DNA from: Congeria kusceri
Taxonomy: Eukaryota; Mollusca; Bivalvia; Myida; Dreissenidae
Direction of reading: 5' to 3'
NCBI GenBank assembly: GCA_027627225.1
Contig: CM051040.1
Span: forward strand, 29,679,634-29,743,633
Length of the DNA: 64,000 nt
Shown here one piece after another: positions 9,594 through 20,527 of the stretch (the first letter of the stretch is position 1; every line of letters begins with the position of its first letter). A model generated the notes under the pieces. The model saw nothing but the letters and a program-made list of their open reading frames with translations, had not been told where the DNA came from and did not search any database. Position numbers and translations under genes: made by a program.

Positions 9594-11413
9594 ACCGAAT
9601 CCGGGTCCGCAACACCGCGTCTCCTACTAGGGCCCTGAGCAGACACATTTCCAGGACAACCTCCACGATTTGGGTAACCTCCCGGATACCCGCCACGATT
9701 TGGGGCCCTGTAGTTATATCCTCCGCGCGGGGCGCCCCCCTGATAGGGACCGCCTGCCGGGTACTCACCTTGGTGGCCACGTTGACCGCCACCCTCACCA
9801 ACATCCCGATAGCTGCCCCTGTGCGCGCCACTGTCCGCGTGGCCACTGTAGGGACCAACGCCCTGATTCCCACCAGGACGGGACAACCGGCCTACATCCC
9901 CCTGCAACTTCTCGGACAGCCTAGCCACATCGCCCTGCAGCTTCTCCACCATCCGGGTCAGTTGGTCCATGGCAGATACACCCGCCTCCTCCCGGAGGGG
10001 TTCTCTCTGCACGGCGTGTACCCGCCTCAACTCCTCATGCTTACCTCCCTTGTGCACGTCCTTCTGGTTGGGCGTACAAACGGATTCCACATACTGAAAC
10101 ATCTTAATCTGGTTCATAGCATCCCCCATGGAAGTGGGTTGCTGCAGGCTTACGTGCTTGCCTGCCTCCCCGTCTGTAAGACCCTGGCAGAACCTGGCAA
10201 CTGCCTGCTGGGTGGCGTACGCCGGAGGTAGCTCACGGAACGCTTTCATTGCCAGCGTGAGGATCCGGTCTGACCACTCCTCCATGGTCTCATCGGTTCC
10301 CTGCCGGGCGACTTGGAACCGGCCCTGCGCCGTGGCCGGAAGCTCTGTTGCTCCAAACCTCTCCTGCAGACGCTGCATCAGCTCCACGTAGGACACTGAT
10401 CCTCTGCCCTCAGTGATAACAGCATAGAGTTCTATGGCCTTACCTGTGAGGCACCAACCCAGGCAGTCTGCGCATTCCTCTTCGGTCCAGCTACGCAGTC
10501 GTGCATAGCGCTCGAACCTCGTCCGGAAGACCAGCCAGTTGCTGCGCCCATCAAACTGCAGGCACTTAGGAAGCCCGGCCAGCACGTCTCGCTCTCTCTG
10601 AATGGGACGGCCAGATGGGGCTGGCGGGTCCGAAAGAAGCCGTGCCTCGTCGACAGCAGCTGTCTTGGCTGCCGGCGCCGGTGCATTGTGACCAACAGCA
10701 GCGTCCCGGTGCAATCCCGGCAAAGGTGCTGAGACCCGAGCGTCCGCTCCAGCGGCCGCCGGAGTGCGCCGTGCAGGCGACGGCGCACTATGGCAAACAC
10801 CAGTAGCCCGAGGCAACCCCATTGACCTCGGCGGGTCGGGAAGACCCAGCGATATGTCGGCTGTGCTGAACGGAAAGGGCGCCGGCACACTGCGACCACC
10901 AACAGTTTCCAGTTGAGCCAGCTTCAACTTGGGGGTAAAGTGGCTTACCATCATCTCGTGGGCGTGTTCCCACATGGCCTGCAGCTCCTCCCATCGTGCA
11001 GTGATGTCAGCTTCAAGCTCGGGCTTCACCTTGGCTCGAGCACTGGTGTCCCCACCAGGGATAGGCGTACTCGCCAAATCTGTGCGGTATTTCGCCCTAG
11101 ACTCACTCCTAGGCGGCCAGTTTGCGCCTTCATCCTCACTACTTACACTATCACCATCAAGCGCTGCGCCGACAAGACTTAGATTGTCAGAGAAGTCCAA
11201 AATGCGCAGATCAGACTCATTCAGCCGACGCCTGATAACTGCCTGCAGGGTCTCTATGCTTAAGTTACCTGAGTTCTCCCTAAGATGTACTATAGCCCCC
11301 GCCAGCTTCGGGCCCACTCCCGGAATGGCCGTCAGGACTTGAGGAGGGTCAAAGTTTACCCTTATCACCCCAATGCCGCCCGACTGCGTCCGCGGTGTTC
11401 TCATGCTATCCAT
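9509..11413 (-). CDS. Gag polyprotein of the LTR element
   Basis: This 634-codon ORF encodes the structural protein. Residues ~25-60 contain a helix-hairpin-helix signature (I-P-G-V-G-P-K-L-A), a DNA- or RNA-binding fold. Residues ~280-450 resemble the Ty3/gypsy capsid domain (F-R-T-R-F-E-R-Y, L-T-G-K-A-I-E-L, L-Q-E-R-F, E-E-W-S-D-R-I). A Gly/Tyr/Arg-rich stretch precedes a CCHC zinc knuckle, C608-x2-C611-x4-H616-x4-C621, close to the C-terminus. The frame is open throughout. The ATG at 11413 is the first after the LTR leader and is followed by a sensible protein. Its end overlaps the protease frame by 85 bp. Confidence 0.88.
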   Translation of the reverse strand: MDSMRTPRTQSGGIGVIRVNFDPPQVLTAIPGVGPKLAGAIVHLRENSGNLSIETLQAVIRRRLNESDLRILDFSDNLSLVGAALDGDSVSSEDEGANWPPRSESRAKYRTDLASTPIPGGDTSARAKVKPELEADITARWEELQAMWEHAHEMMVSHFTPKLKLAQLETVGGRSVPAPFPFSTADISLGLPDPPRSMGLPRATGVCHSAPSPARRTPAAAGADARVSAPLPGLHRDAAVGHNAPAPAAKTAAVDEARLLSDPPAPSGRPIQRERDVLAGLPKCLQFDGRSNWLVFRTRFERYARLRSWTEEECADCLGWCLTGKAIELYAVITEGRGSVSYVELMQRLQERFGATELPATAQGRFQVARQGTDETMEEWSDRILTLAMKAFRELPPAYATQQAVARFCQGLTDGEAGKHVSLQQPTSMGDAMNQIKMFQYVESVCTPNQKDVHKGGKHEELRRVHAVQREPLREEAGVSAMDQLTRMVEKLQGDVARLSEKLQGDVGRLSRPGGNQGVGPYSGHADSGAHRGSYRDVGEGGGQRGHQGEYPAGGPYQGGAPRGGYNYRAPNRGGYPGGYPNRGGCPGNVSAQGPSRRRGVADPDSVCFRCRGSGHFARDCPDNTESRPKPLNE

Positions 11414-11773
11414 CTCGAATAAGAATTAAACTAGAAATACAAAACAAAACACACGAACGACGAAGTAAACAATGATATTTCTATTCCGGAACAGGATGTC
11501 TCAACACTTCCGCCACGCATGCGCAACAGACGCTTCTCTAAAACAACCACACCCAAATTCAAATTATATAATGAAAAAATACACAAAACCGTCTTTAACA
11601 AAAACCTGTTGCAAAAACAAAAGAAACAACACAATGAATAACTTTCCTCGCCGTTTGCTGCTCTAACGGCCCGATTCTGGAACCTAAAATCCTACGAAAC
11701 AAAAGACTACACGTGGTCAGCGAACTTTCTATAAACTTGCCCTGAAAACACCCGAGAAACGACTTCACACAAA

Positions 11774-11790
11774 TCCCACTTCTGACACCA
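11774..11790 (-). other. Primer-binding site
   Basis: One base inside the 5' LTR the minus strand reads TGGTGTCAGAAGTGGGA. It begins with TGG, as required to pair with a tRNA 3' CCA end, and resembles binding sites of many invertebrate Ty3/gypsy elements. I did not assign the tRNA. Confidence 0.75.
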
Positions 11791-11791
11791 T

Positions 11792-12080
11792 TGAAGTGGT
11801 TCTCCCCTTATGTGTATAATTCAGGCACTAATAAGAATGCTGATACAGTACAGGTACTCACTGTTAGTCACACGTGTCCGTCTGTTCCGCACACAGCACA
11901 CAAAGCGTAGGTTCACTTTCGTCTAGCTCGCATTGCTCCAGACTCCAGAATGCTCTTTCCCGCCAAAGTGGTCTGCAGCATGCCCAAAACCGGTTCCCAC
12001 TCGACTGGCATCTGCTTGCACTGGACTGGTGACGCGTAGACTGGCACACGACTAAACTTAGACGGGTGCCTGGCACCACA
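11792..12080 (-). repeat. 5' LTR (in element orientation)
   Basis: This is the direct repeat of 7494-7782 with the same length and about five substitutions, four of them clustered near 11912-11935. It carries the presumptive promoter of the element. Confidence 0.9.
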
Positions 12081-12084
12081 TGTC

Positions 12085-12950
12085 TTAACATTTCAAAACT
12101 TTATAAGGTATTCACTCTAAACTTGAATATATCTTGGTCATCAACTCCAGCAACAGTTGCAACAATCTTCATAACTTTGTCTTGCATTTTGAGACAGTAA
12201 TGTCTCCTTTAATTAAATTTTCAAGATGCAGTTTTGGTCCAATAATTTAAATCTACATAATGTATTCTCTTGAATATTGACCTTTTTTATATGAAATACT
12301 ACCTTACATACAGCGATGCTCATAACCTTTTTTACGTTGTTACTGATAACACTGAACATTGCTAAAAACAGTTAAATTTTTAAACATGTATATGAATCGT
12401 GGTTTCTTTTTTCCTGCCCACTTTCAAACAAATGTACCAACTGAAGTACTCGAATAGTTGAGCGCTCTGTCTGTGCAATTTGAATGTTTCATAACCTCTT
12501 TCAGTACCACTATGTCCATTGTTCTGATGATCAGCTGGAAATGCATTACTTTTTCAAAACCCATTGCAAAAAAACAATCAATTTCATTGGGTGCAGACAA
12601 CTGTTATAGTTTGGAAAACAACTTCAGCTCGGATGTCTTCCGATCTTAAGGGACTGTGTACGATAATTCATATCAAATATTTTCAAAATGAGCAGATGAA
12701 AGTGACAATATAACTTAAAAGCAGACAGATAAACATAAATATGACGAAGGCAAATAAACAACATATACGAGTGTCGATATTTGCATCGTTTATTAGTGAT
12801 GTGAAACCTAAAACAACTGTCGAGTAAACGTATATACGTATATTGAAATTTCCGGCTATACAGCCTAAATCTAGTTTGTGTTTAAAAAGTAGCCAAGTAT
12901 CCGTTTTACAACAATGGTTCTTGTAAACTGTTATTCCAATCTAAATAAAA
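12085..12950. other. AT-rich spacer without a recognised gene
   Basis: I see no exon or element with defined ends. Sequence near 12440-12475 (ACTCGAATAGTTGAGCGCTC) weakly resembles a degenerate tRNA-derived head. Confidence 0.4.
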
Positions 12951-12953
12951 GTA

Positions 12954-13643
12954 CAGTCGAAACGCGATACTGCGAATAGCGATACAACGAAATGACGGGA
13001 TACTACGTATAAGGCCGCCGGTCCCGTCCGTTTTCCTTATTTATTTAACTACAAAAAGATGCGATACTTCGAATTCGCGATACTACGAAACATGCGTTAC
13101 TAAGAACAAAATTTCCGTCCCAGCATGTCTGTATTGAATTGTTCATGCGATACTACGAATCCATATTTAACGTAGACTTTTCACACCTGTTCAATGAAGA
13201 TTTCACACCTCTGCCGACTGGGCAGATGTGTGAAATCCTAATTGAACAGGTGTGTCAATGCAGTAAACAACCTGGCTAGGTGTCTGACTGAGACACGTAG
13301 CCAGTTTGTTTGCAGCATGGACAAAGATAGTTGTTAACAAGTTTAGTTACCATTTGAAGTCACTTTAAATGATGCAGTGTCAGAGTTGCGTTTGACTTAA
13401 ATGACTTTCGTGTTTGATTACTGAGCGTTGATTTTTTTTTGGAATACAAGAGTATTGACAAATGCAATTACTTTATTAAGTGTATTTACGTTTGTAAACG
13501 CTACGATATGACGTAAATTAACACTTAATGTAAGTATATTACGTTATTAACGTAATTTCCAAAAGATGCGATACTACGAAAAACGCGACACTACGAACAA
13601 ATCGCATTCTCCCGTGACTATTCTTAGTATCGCGTGTCGACTG
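12954..13643. mobile_element. Pogo/Tigger-like non-autonomous DNA transposon (MITE)
   Basis: The ends are inverted: CAGTCGAAACGCGATACT at the left and the complement of AGTATCGCGTGTCGACTG at the right. The element is flanked by TA on both sides (12952-12953 and 13644-13645). Internally the ends continue with repeated GCGATACTACGAA motifs, and a central hairpin lies near 13180-13260 (CACACCTGTTCAAT and its complement). TA duplications and CAGT(C/A)GA..CGC ends are typical of pogo-type mariner relatives. No transposase is present. Confidence 0.75.
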
Positions 13644-13954
13644 TACATGGTAATTAACTTTCTCGTGTTGTCTTAATTGATGTCAATAAATCGGATGTAA
13701 GATCGTACATACACTCTTTAAAAGCGTTAGCCCTCTTGTCACTGTCACGTTGCTGGTCCCGGTACCGCCCGGTGAAGAAAGGCCGATAACTCCATATGAT
13801 TTGCTAAAATTAAACTGCGTTATGTCATTATTGACATTGCCTCGTCGAATACCGGCGAAGAAGAAGGATCTTGCAGTTTTACCACAGAGATGCTGCCTTT
13901 ATTCACGGTTTACTACGAAGTATTTACGGTTCAAGACGGCGTGTTTACCGGTAG

Positions 13955-14165
13955 AGGCCAGTGTGACCCAGGTTGTCACCGGTTGTGTCCCGAAGACCAC
14001 CGGCGCCGTACCGTCATACCACGAATGTGCACCAGTTACACTGCGCTGTGTCCACTTAGCCCGGTGTGACCCAGGTTGTTAACGGTTGTGTGCCGATCAC
14101 AGCCGGCGCCGTTCAGTCATACCACGACTGTGCACCAGTTACGCTCTGCCGACCCAAACCGATGA
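13955..14165 (+). repeat. GC-rich 103-bp tandem duplication
   Basis: GTGTGACCCAGGTTGT...CGGTTGTGT and CATACCACGA.TGTGCACCAG recur 103 bp apart (13961 and 14064). Each copy can be read as a cysteine-containing peptide (G-C-V-P ... S-Y-H-[ED]-C-A-P-V-T), but the period is not a multiple of three, so the second copy is out of frame and the 110-codon frame ends there. It may be a relic of a repetitive extracellular protein or part of an element; I cannot tell. Confidence 0.45.
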
Positions 14166-14803
14166 TCACCACAGTGAACATCACACCAGAGTGCTACTGT
14201 TTATCACGATAGAGAGAGGTTAGAGACCCTGATATGCCCCGGAATTAACCGGCATTGCCCCGGAAATTCCAGATTTACGCCGGTTATGAATATCTGGTAT
14301 TACACATTTTGGAAGATCCGGGGCTATTAGACGGATCAACATAATTCATCCAGGATCGTCCATAATGTTCACGGTGCCGCCTGGTTGTTCTCACGTTTGG
14401 ACATGCTTTCTCCCGGATCACTAACCGGGACTTACTGGTGTTGCCAAAACGGGACTGTGAGAATGGGGCTTAATAAGGATTTGATTTTAATGGAATTGGA
14501 AACAACCCAGCATATGTCGGAAATTAGCGCTCAAGATATCATGTATACAATATTGTGAGATAGCTAACAGGATTTGACATGCTCACGTTAAATGATGATT
14601 AAATATCATGTACTTCTGTCCTATATTGGTGGTATTTGGGAACCTTAAACAGATCGTTGGTGCGATACTGACACGCTCTTGAAGCGCTGAAGAATTGTGA
14701 AATTGTGAATATTTCTGATAGTTGTCTTATGGCCAATGTCAACATTCGCTATGCGCAAGTCATACTCTGGTCGACGTGCCGCAAATGATAAAAATACTAT
14801 TTC

Positions 14804-14877
14804 GAGGGTTGAAAACCAGAAGGTACTAACAGCTATTGATTTCAATGGCAGTTAGTACCTTCTGGCTTTCAACCCTC
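14804..14877. other. Long hairpin: 27-bp arms, 20-nt loop
   Basis: The arm 14804-14830 and the arm 14851-14877 are reverse complements with one mismatch (core CCAGAAGGTACTAAC / GTTAGTACCTTCTGG). No target duplication or coding sequence accompanies it. It could be the core of a foldback element or encode a hairpin RNA. Confidence 0.8.
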
Positions 14878-14980
14878 CATTTATAACTATACATTGTGTA
14901 CACATGTGACACGTGGTAAAAACATTGACCTGTGTACTTCCGCTCAAGGAATTCTGGGAATTAACATACTGACAGATGGG

Positions 14981-15124
14981 TTCCCAGCCAACGTAAGGGA
15001 TTGGTTCCCATTCAACATAAAGGATTGGTTCCCAGCCAGCATAAAGGAATGGTTCCCAGCCAACATAAGGGATTTGTTCTTAGCCAACATAAGGGATTGG
15101 TTCCCAGCCAACTTAAAGGATTAT
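14981..15124 (+). repeat. Six tandem 24-bp units
   Basis: Units vary around TTCCCAGCCAACATAAGGGA plus TTGG. Because 24 is a multiple of three the frame stays open and reads as an eight-residue repeat (W-F-P-A-N-I-R-D). The surrounding frame (14894-15172) has no signal peptide or domain, so I treat it as a minisatellite with at best a doubtful coding role. Confidence 0.8.
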
Positions 15125-15129
15125 GGCAG

Positions 15130-16500
15130 ATATATTAACTCCATTTGTGGTGGTGGGGGAGGGGTTCGCTAGGTAGGGTCGGCTTGCCCGAAACACATAA
15201 CTATTTTGTTTTAATCTTAGCAATCTTTAGGCATAGGTCTGTGACTCTACCAATACGAATATAACGGTCGATTGTATTTTTTATGCTCGTCGCCGTAACT
15301 AACGTAAACATACGCTTTTATGCAGTGATTTTCAACGCTTAAAGAGATCGTTTTATTTTCTATGGCAATGTGCAACACATAAAGCAATAGATGCTTTCAT
15401 TTGTAATTGATGCTTCTTTAAAAGGTTGCTTGCGGTGGGGCTAGTGTTTTTGGAGTTCGCATGGTGCATATTGTGTATAATAGTAGCTAATAATAAAAAG
15501 AGCGATAACTGTGTGATTACCTTCCAAATGGAGTATGCGCAGACATACTTCCGTGAAATTACAAAAGCGGTTAAAATAACGTTATAAACATATATTCGAC
15601 ATACACTCTACAACTGAACATAATTATGTACAATTTTACTAATTTTATGTTATGATCAGAATGTTATACTCATTGGCATAATGAAATAACTATTGTGTTT
15701 AACCTACATACTTGGCGAGCTCTATAAATAGCAATTACAATGCTACAATTCACGGGGACTACAGTTGGTCACAACGTACAATGTTGCCTGTTGAGCCTCC
15801 AGGTGGCAGGGCGGTTTTTTTTCTTGTTTGGCCATATTAAAACAATTAAATCAAAACATTTTCAAATTCAATTATATTAGAAGTTTAACATGCCGCCAAT
15901 GATTAAATTGTCCAATTGCTACAAACTTAAATATTTGGCCAAAGAAAAAACTGTTTGGCTACACGATATTCTTTGTAAAAAGTTACACATACTTAGCTAC
16001 AATTACCCTGTTTTCCACAAAGTAAGGTTAACTCTATTGAATAGAAAGTAATCCACTTGGAGCCCTTATGTTTGTCAGAAAGTTATAGAGCATATAAAAC
16101 AGAATATTATTGACCAGCATTTCGTACTTTTTGAGTATGAGGTATTATTAATTATTAACTATAATATACACATAAACATATGTTACATTCCGTTTGTATA
16201 CATTTTTAGTGGAAAATAATAGATTTGTCAGGCTTGTATCCAAACAGTTATCCGTTATGACAAAAAGTAGTCAAATTACCACAAAAATCGTTGATTGAAA
16301 AAGGTTTAATTGGCCACTATTAACAAGTATTGACCAATTTTCGAGACTACACCGATTTGTAGTGAAATGGGGACGGAACAATCCACACCTATTAAATGTA
16401 CAACGCCTTTTTCGATAAAACATGAATTATAGACAATTCAACGAGGCGTACGCCGCTTACGCCCCCTTAAATCATCACTGCCTATAAAACTCTAAATATT
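15130..16500. other. Non-genic DNA with a short dispersed-repeat fragment
   Basis: At 15160-15200 the sequence TTCGCTAGGTAGGGTCGGCT is the complement of a motif found at 37190-37370, so a shared dispersed repeat ends here. The rest is AT-rich, and I see no gene. Confidence 0.4.
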
Positions 16501-16506
16501 AACCTC

Positions 16507-17021
16507 TTAAAGGGACTATGTCAACGAAAAAATTGGCTTCCTATTGCACTATAAATTATATTATGTGATATAAATGTGCTTTACTAAGACATGGGCATAC
16601 AAATCAATAAAAATAATATAACACACAATAAGATATTTGATAAAAACAGATTAGCAAAAACAAGCCTGAAAAAATTAGAACCCCAAGCGGGTAGCGAACT
16701 CACGACTTAGGAGTTATACGAAGAAATGACAGTAGACAAAGCTTTAACCAACTGCGCTATCATGCTTGGAAAAGAGTCGTTTGTAAACTATGGTTATACA
16801 AAATGCTCACAATTTTGACATCAAAATGTAAACAAAACAGGGCCAAACAAACACAACCCATATAATAAATTGATTTTCTTTTTATTTCAGAATGCGTTAA
16901 TTCTTTTCCTATTATATATACCCTGTTTAACCGTATTATAAGCCGGTATTAATATCTAAATTTCAGATTGTTTAAAGAAATTGCTCCCATTAAGCCATTG
17001 TCGATGACATAGTCCCTTTAA
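16507..17021. mobile_element. Inverted-repeat element carrying a tRNA-like sequence (copy 1)
   Basis: The ends TTAAAGGGACTATGTCAACG and its complement (GACATAGTCCCTTTAA) define a ~515-bp element. Inside, on the minus strand around 16680-16770, lies a tRNA-like segment: A-box-like TAGCGCAGTTGGTTAAAG, then GTCGTGAGTTCGCTACCC as a B-box region. A second copy with the same ends and the same tRNA-like core lies at 35761-36614. No protein is encoded. Confidence 0.7.
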
Positions 17022-17253
17022 CAACGAAATACAACACCAACTTCTCAGGAGCCTGACAGCACTAATTTCCTGGTGATCATCGCGGACACGTAGATCATGA
17101 TCACATTCTGAGTGGTAAATACGGTGGCAACACACTTATAATATTTCTGTCTATCATTGAAACAGATTCTATCAGAACATGAACCATAATGAGATACCCA
17201 ATAATGTCCCGTTGTACCGGTAATGGCCAATCTGATAACAATTATATCCTTAA

Positions 17254-18182
17254 GCCCCGGTCACACAGTCAAAATTTTGGCTACACTTGTCCACGATTTA
17301 CACAATCTTAGTGAAGCGTGGTAAAGCGTAAACACATACGTACTGGCATCTGTGTGAATCTTGATGAATCTTGGGGGATACTTTTCGATCGGGAAGCGCT
17401 ACGACAGTTTTGAACATGTTCCAAACATTCGAGGCTTATCGTAGCGCCGCCACTATTTTTCCAAAACGTAGGACAATCCTAGTGCCATCGTATCTCAATC
17501 TGGCTTAATCTTACAACCATCGTAGAGGCATTCGTGGCCTTTCGTGTTTAATCGTGACCGATTTTATGACACATATATTACAAGACTGTAGTACGTTATT
17601 CTACGTTTTGCTACGTATATTGTACGAATTTCTACGCTTGCCCTACGGTTCAGTTACGATTCCAGTAGGATCTTTAGCGACAACTATCATGACTACTTAC
17701 GAGTATACACGATGGACCACGACAACGCGACGATTGGGTCAGGTTACCTGCACGGTCTATCGCGATGTTACTTCGCACCCACTACGTTTGCCTACGTTGT
17801 TGCAACGATTATGCACAAGGCATCGTGATGTCTGAATCGCCTTGAAGCGTAGTGAAGCGTGATAATGATTGGCTGCTCGTAGGTTTATCGTGATGAGACT
17901 TATTACAATTTAAGGAGAAACGTTAACACTCGAATGTAATCGTCTATTACCGAAGGGTATACCTGACGCTAGCGTATTACAACCGTAATTGATCTCATCA
18001 TATCTTGGTAAAACCGTGGCGAATCGGTTGCAGAAACATACAAGTGTCGTTGATATTCGTAGCCTCGTCCTACAACAACCGAAGGTATAAGTAGGAAGAC
18101 ACAATCGGGGCACTGTGCATCCCGACTCATCACGATCAATCGTGGGTGATCGTAGCCATAATCGTGACAGTGTGACCGGGGC
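17254..18182. mobile_element. TTAA-flanked inverted-repeat element, ~930 bp
   Basis: The left end GCCCCGGTCACACAGTCA and the right end TGACAGTGTGACCGGGGC are inverted with full complementarity by eye. Both are flanked by TTAA (17250-17253 and 18183-18186), the target preferred by piggyBac-type transposons. The interior is a mosaic of short AATCGT/ACGATT and TACGTT motifs with no transposase. A non-autonomous DNA transposon is the simplest reading. Confidence 0.7.
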
Positions 18183-18526
18183 TTAAGATGCGCTACGCAT
18201 TAGGAAGATCCTGTAGTATAGACGGATTGCAGAAATGGCACTCTGAACAGCTCTTAAAGTTACTTATTCATAGATTGGCGTACAGACATAAACAAATTAC
18301 CAAACGTTTTGTCACCGATTCAAATACAAAATACTTCACTACATATAATGGAGCGAAATAAGGCCCCTGTAACCGATCTATACTCAACATAATGTGTACT
18401 TTGTATACGAATAAATTGTGATTGAACTGACAAAAATTATTAAGTATTTGAAACGCTTTTCGTCGATATTTTTTTTTATCTTTAGCGTTCGTTTGCATAC
18501 CGTTTAAATTTGTCTCACAAGTACAA

Positions 18527-18790
18527 TTATAAACCAAGTGAAACTCCAGCTGCGACAGCAGGAGAGAACTCAAATTTTTAGCACGAGGTCCTTTATTTAG
18601 GGCAAGTGACCAATTGCCAAAACAACACGACGCAACACAAACACACATAACAAACACAAACACAAATGAATACAACTGGGATCACCGCCTTGGAACGGTC
18701 ACACATAAAAGTCGTAAACAACAAACACAAACACAAATGAATACAACTGGGATCACCGCCTTGGAACTGTGACGCATACAAGTCGTAAAC
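18527..18790 (-). repeat. Dispersed repeat with a partial tandem duplication
   Basis: The minus strand matches the repeat split around 2690-2833 and 4505-4540. Within it a ~64-bp segment containing GGGATCACCGCCTTGGAAC occurs twice (18679 and 18749). The minus-strand open frames here come from this repeat. Confidence 0.6.
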
Positions 18791-18799
18791 AAACTCCTT

Positions 18800-20040
18800 A
18801 AGCGTAATTATACTATGTTAGACTGTTGATCTGGAGGTCATTGCTTCGAGCAACGACAGAGGCATACATTTTCCCTCTTTTTAATGCTTCCTTTGAGAGA
18901 GGATTTACTGGTTTATTAGTCCAAATGTTCTAATAATTGAAGAACAAATGAAGACATTTGACGAGATTTATTTAAAATACGAAAATATGTGTATAAGTCC
19001 CATATATATTTTATAACTACTTTTTATTTAAACATACTGCTTTCTACGATAGCACAGTTATACAGGTTGAATAACACGTAAATTTATATCCCAGTAAATA
19101 ATATTTTGAACAACAAACCAATGTTAATTTTACATATGTGTATACAATTAAACATATTACACCGAAATTTGATTAACACATTCTTAGTAAAACTGCTACA
19201 CGCACTTCACATATCTTTCTATTTTGACTCAAATACGTGTGTTAAAATAGTTGTTTGCAAATAAGTTGTTGAGTTTGCGGAAGGCAAATAGTGTATGTAA
19301 AGATGTAAAAAAAAACACACATCAACAAAACAAACCAAAGGATGTATGTTTGGATGTATGTATGGATTGGTGCATGCATGTATGTAATTAACGAGATGAG
19401 TAATACAAGATATTTGATGAAGGTTTTACACTTTTGATCTGCTGTAATTCGATATAGCATTGCTATCAGTAGCTCTTGCCACACTGTAACATAAGCCATC
19501 AATTGCAGTTTTTCTTCACTGAAACTCAAAATGCATATGTGGCTACACGTTATAAATGCAACATTATAAACAGTATTTAGGAAAAAGTCAAATACTGACC
19601 ATGAACTCGTCTCTCATGACAGTTAAATTGAGATCACACTGCTTTTCGTGCCTGCAGGTTTGATGAACCTTTATCAAATAAACAATTCTAGCTAATAGGC
19701 TCAATAAGTTGGGTAATTATGTGTGTCCATTTGCATTACACGTTGTTGCATATACTCATCTTGTGAATAAGGTCAATTGGTTATGTGAAATTGTGTTTGC
19801 ATAAAGAATTCATGGTGTTCCATATACTCTTCTTGTTAATGAATTAAATGGTTCTGTAATTTAATGTTTGCATTTCATAATGTCGCTCATACAATCCTTG
19901 TTAAGGAGGTCAAAGGGTTCTGCAATTTTACGTGTGACATATAAAATGCAGTGTTTTTTTTTTATCCAATAATCCTTAGTCCAAGAGGAAATAAATTCCG
20001 TAAATTGTTTGTTAAGTTATATTAAATGTATTACAAAGTA
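18800..20040. other. AT-rich spacer; ATGT microsatellite at 19340-19384
   Basis: Imperfect ATGT/ATGC repeats occur near 19340-19384. A degenerate tRNA-like stretch lies near 18822-18860. No gene was recognised. Confidence 0.4.
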
Positions 20041-20048
20041 TGACAACG

Positions 20049-20082
20049 ACTTTAAGTTCGTGCATGGGCACAATACTTGTTG
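20049..20082 (+). promoter_or_regulatory. Conserved block upstream of a Ly6-like first exon (copy 1)
   Basis: The block containing CTTTAAGTTCGTGCATGGGC aligns with 45089-45122 upstream of intact gene D, with most of the 34 positions identical by eye. It lies at a similar distance from the signal exon (about 177 bp here, 152 bp in gene D). It may be part of an ancestral promoter or 5' UTR. Confidence 0.4.
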
Positions 20083-20225
20083 CCATCCCCTCTTCTAGGT
20101 AATTTGAATGTTTCCATGTTGATTGGCTCCCGAAACCAGGATTCTAAACTTGATATTTAAATGAACTTTACCAGATCTTTGCTTATTGCCTCTTGGTACA
20201 CTCGGTGAAGAAACAAGCGCACGCC

Positions 20226-20277
20226 ATAAAGAGCAACGCGTTGTTGTCGCTCGCTTTTGTAATAAGTATTTTTGCAA
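20226..20277 (+). pseudogene. Ly6-like signal-peptide exon with lost start codon
   Basis: These 52 bp align codon for codon with exon 1 of gene D (K-S-N-A-L-L-S-L-A-F-V-I) and end at a GTGAGT donor in the same phase 1. The initiator is ATA instead of ATG. The exon length, the phase and the preceding GCACGCC (as in copy B, CTCACGCC) support common descent. No exon 2 or 3 was found before copy B, so this is a remnant or a leader that would need another start. Confidence 0.65.
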
Positions 20278-20527
20278 GTGAGTATAAACTATGGCATTTA
20301 TTACTTTAATGCCATCTTATTCAGTACATGTGTATATATGTTCAAACATTTGCCTACTTATATTTGCCTTTATAGGTAAGTTAATTTGTATGCATTGGCA
20401 ATATGTTATTTTCATACTTGTCGAATGTTTTTCGTGAAAGTAATATCGGTTTTATTACTATACGATACGGTGCGATATACGGTGGGTATGATTTATACGT
20501 ACATTAATTATCATGTAAATGGTAGCC

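Larger units (their letters stand above)
7494..12080 (-). mobile_element. Non-autonomous Ty3/gypsy-like LTR retrotransposon (gag-pro only)
   Basis: Two 289-bp direct LTRs (7494-7782 and 11792-12080) enclose about 4.0 kb and are flanked by TGTC target duplications (7490-7493 and 12081-12084). The element reads on the minus strand: LTR, primer-binding site, Gag ORF, -1 frameshift, protease ORF, polypurine tract, LTR. The LTRs differ at about five positions by eye (roughly 98% identical), so the insertion is fairly recent. Reverse transcriptase, RNase H and integrase are absent, so mobilisation would need another element's enzymes. The internal GC content is clearly higher than the AT-rich flanks. 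Confidence 0.9.

Noticed and set aside
9566..10231. 221-codon plus-strand frame
   Set aside because: It is a shadow of the minus-strand gag and protease ORFs, in GC-rich sequence with few stops.
13750..14082. 110-codon frame with a cysteine-containing repeat
   Set aside because: The tandem period is 103 bp, so the second copy is out of frame and the ORF stops at the junction. No signal peptide or exon borders are visible.
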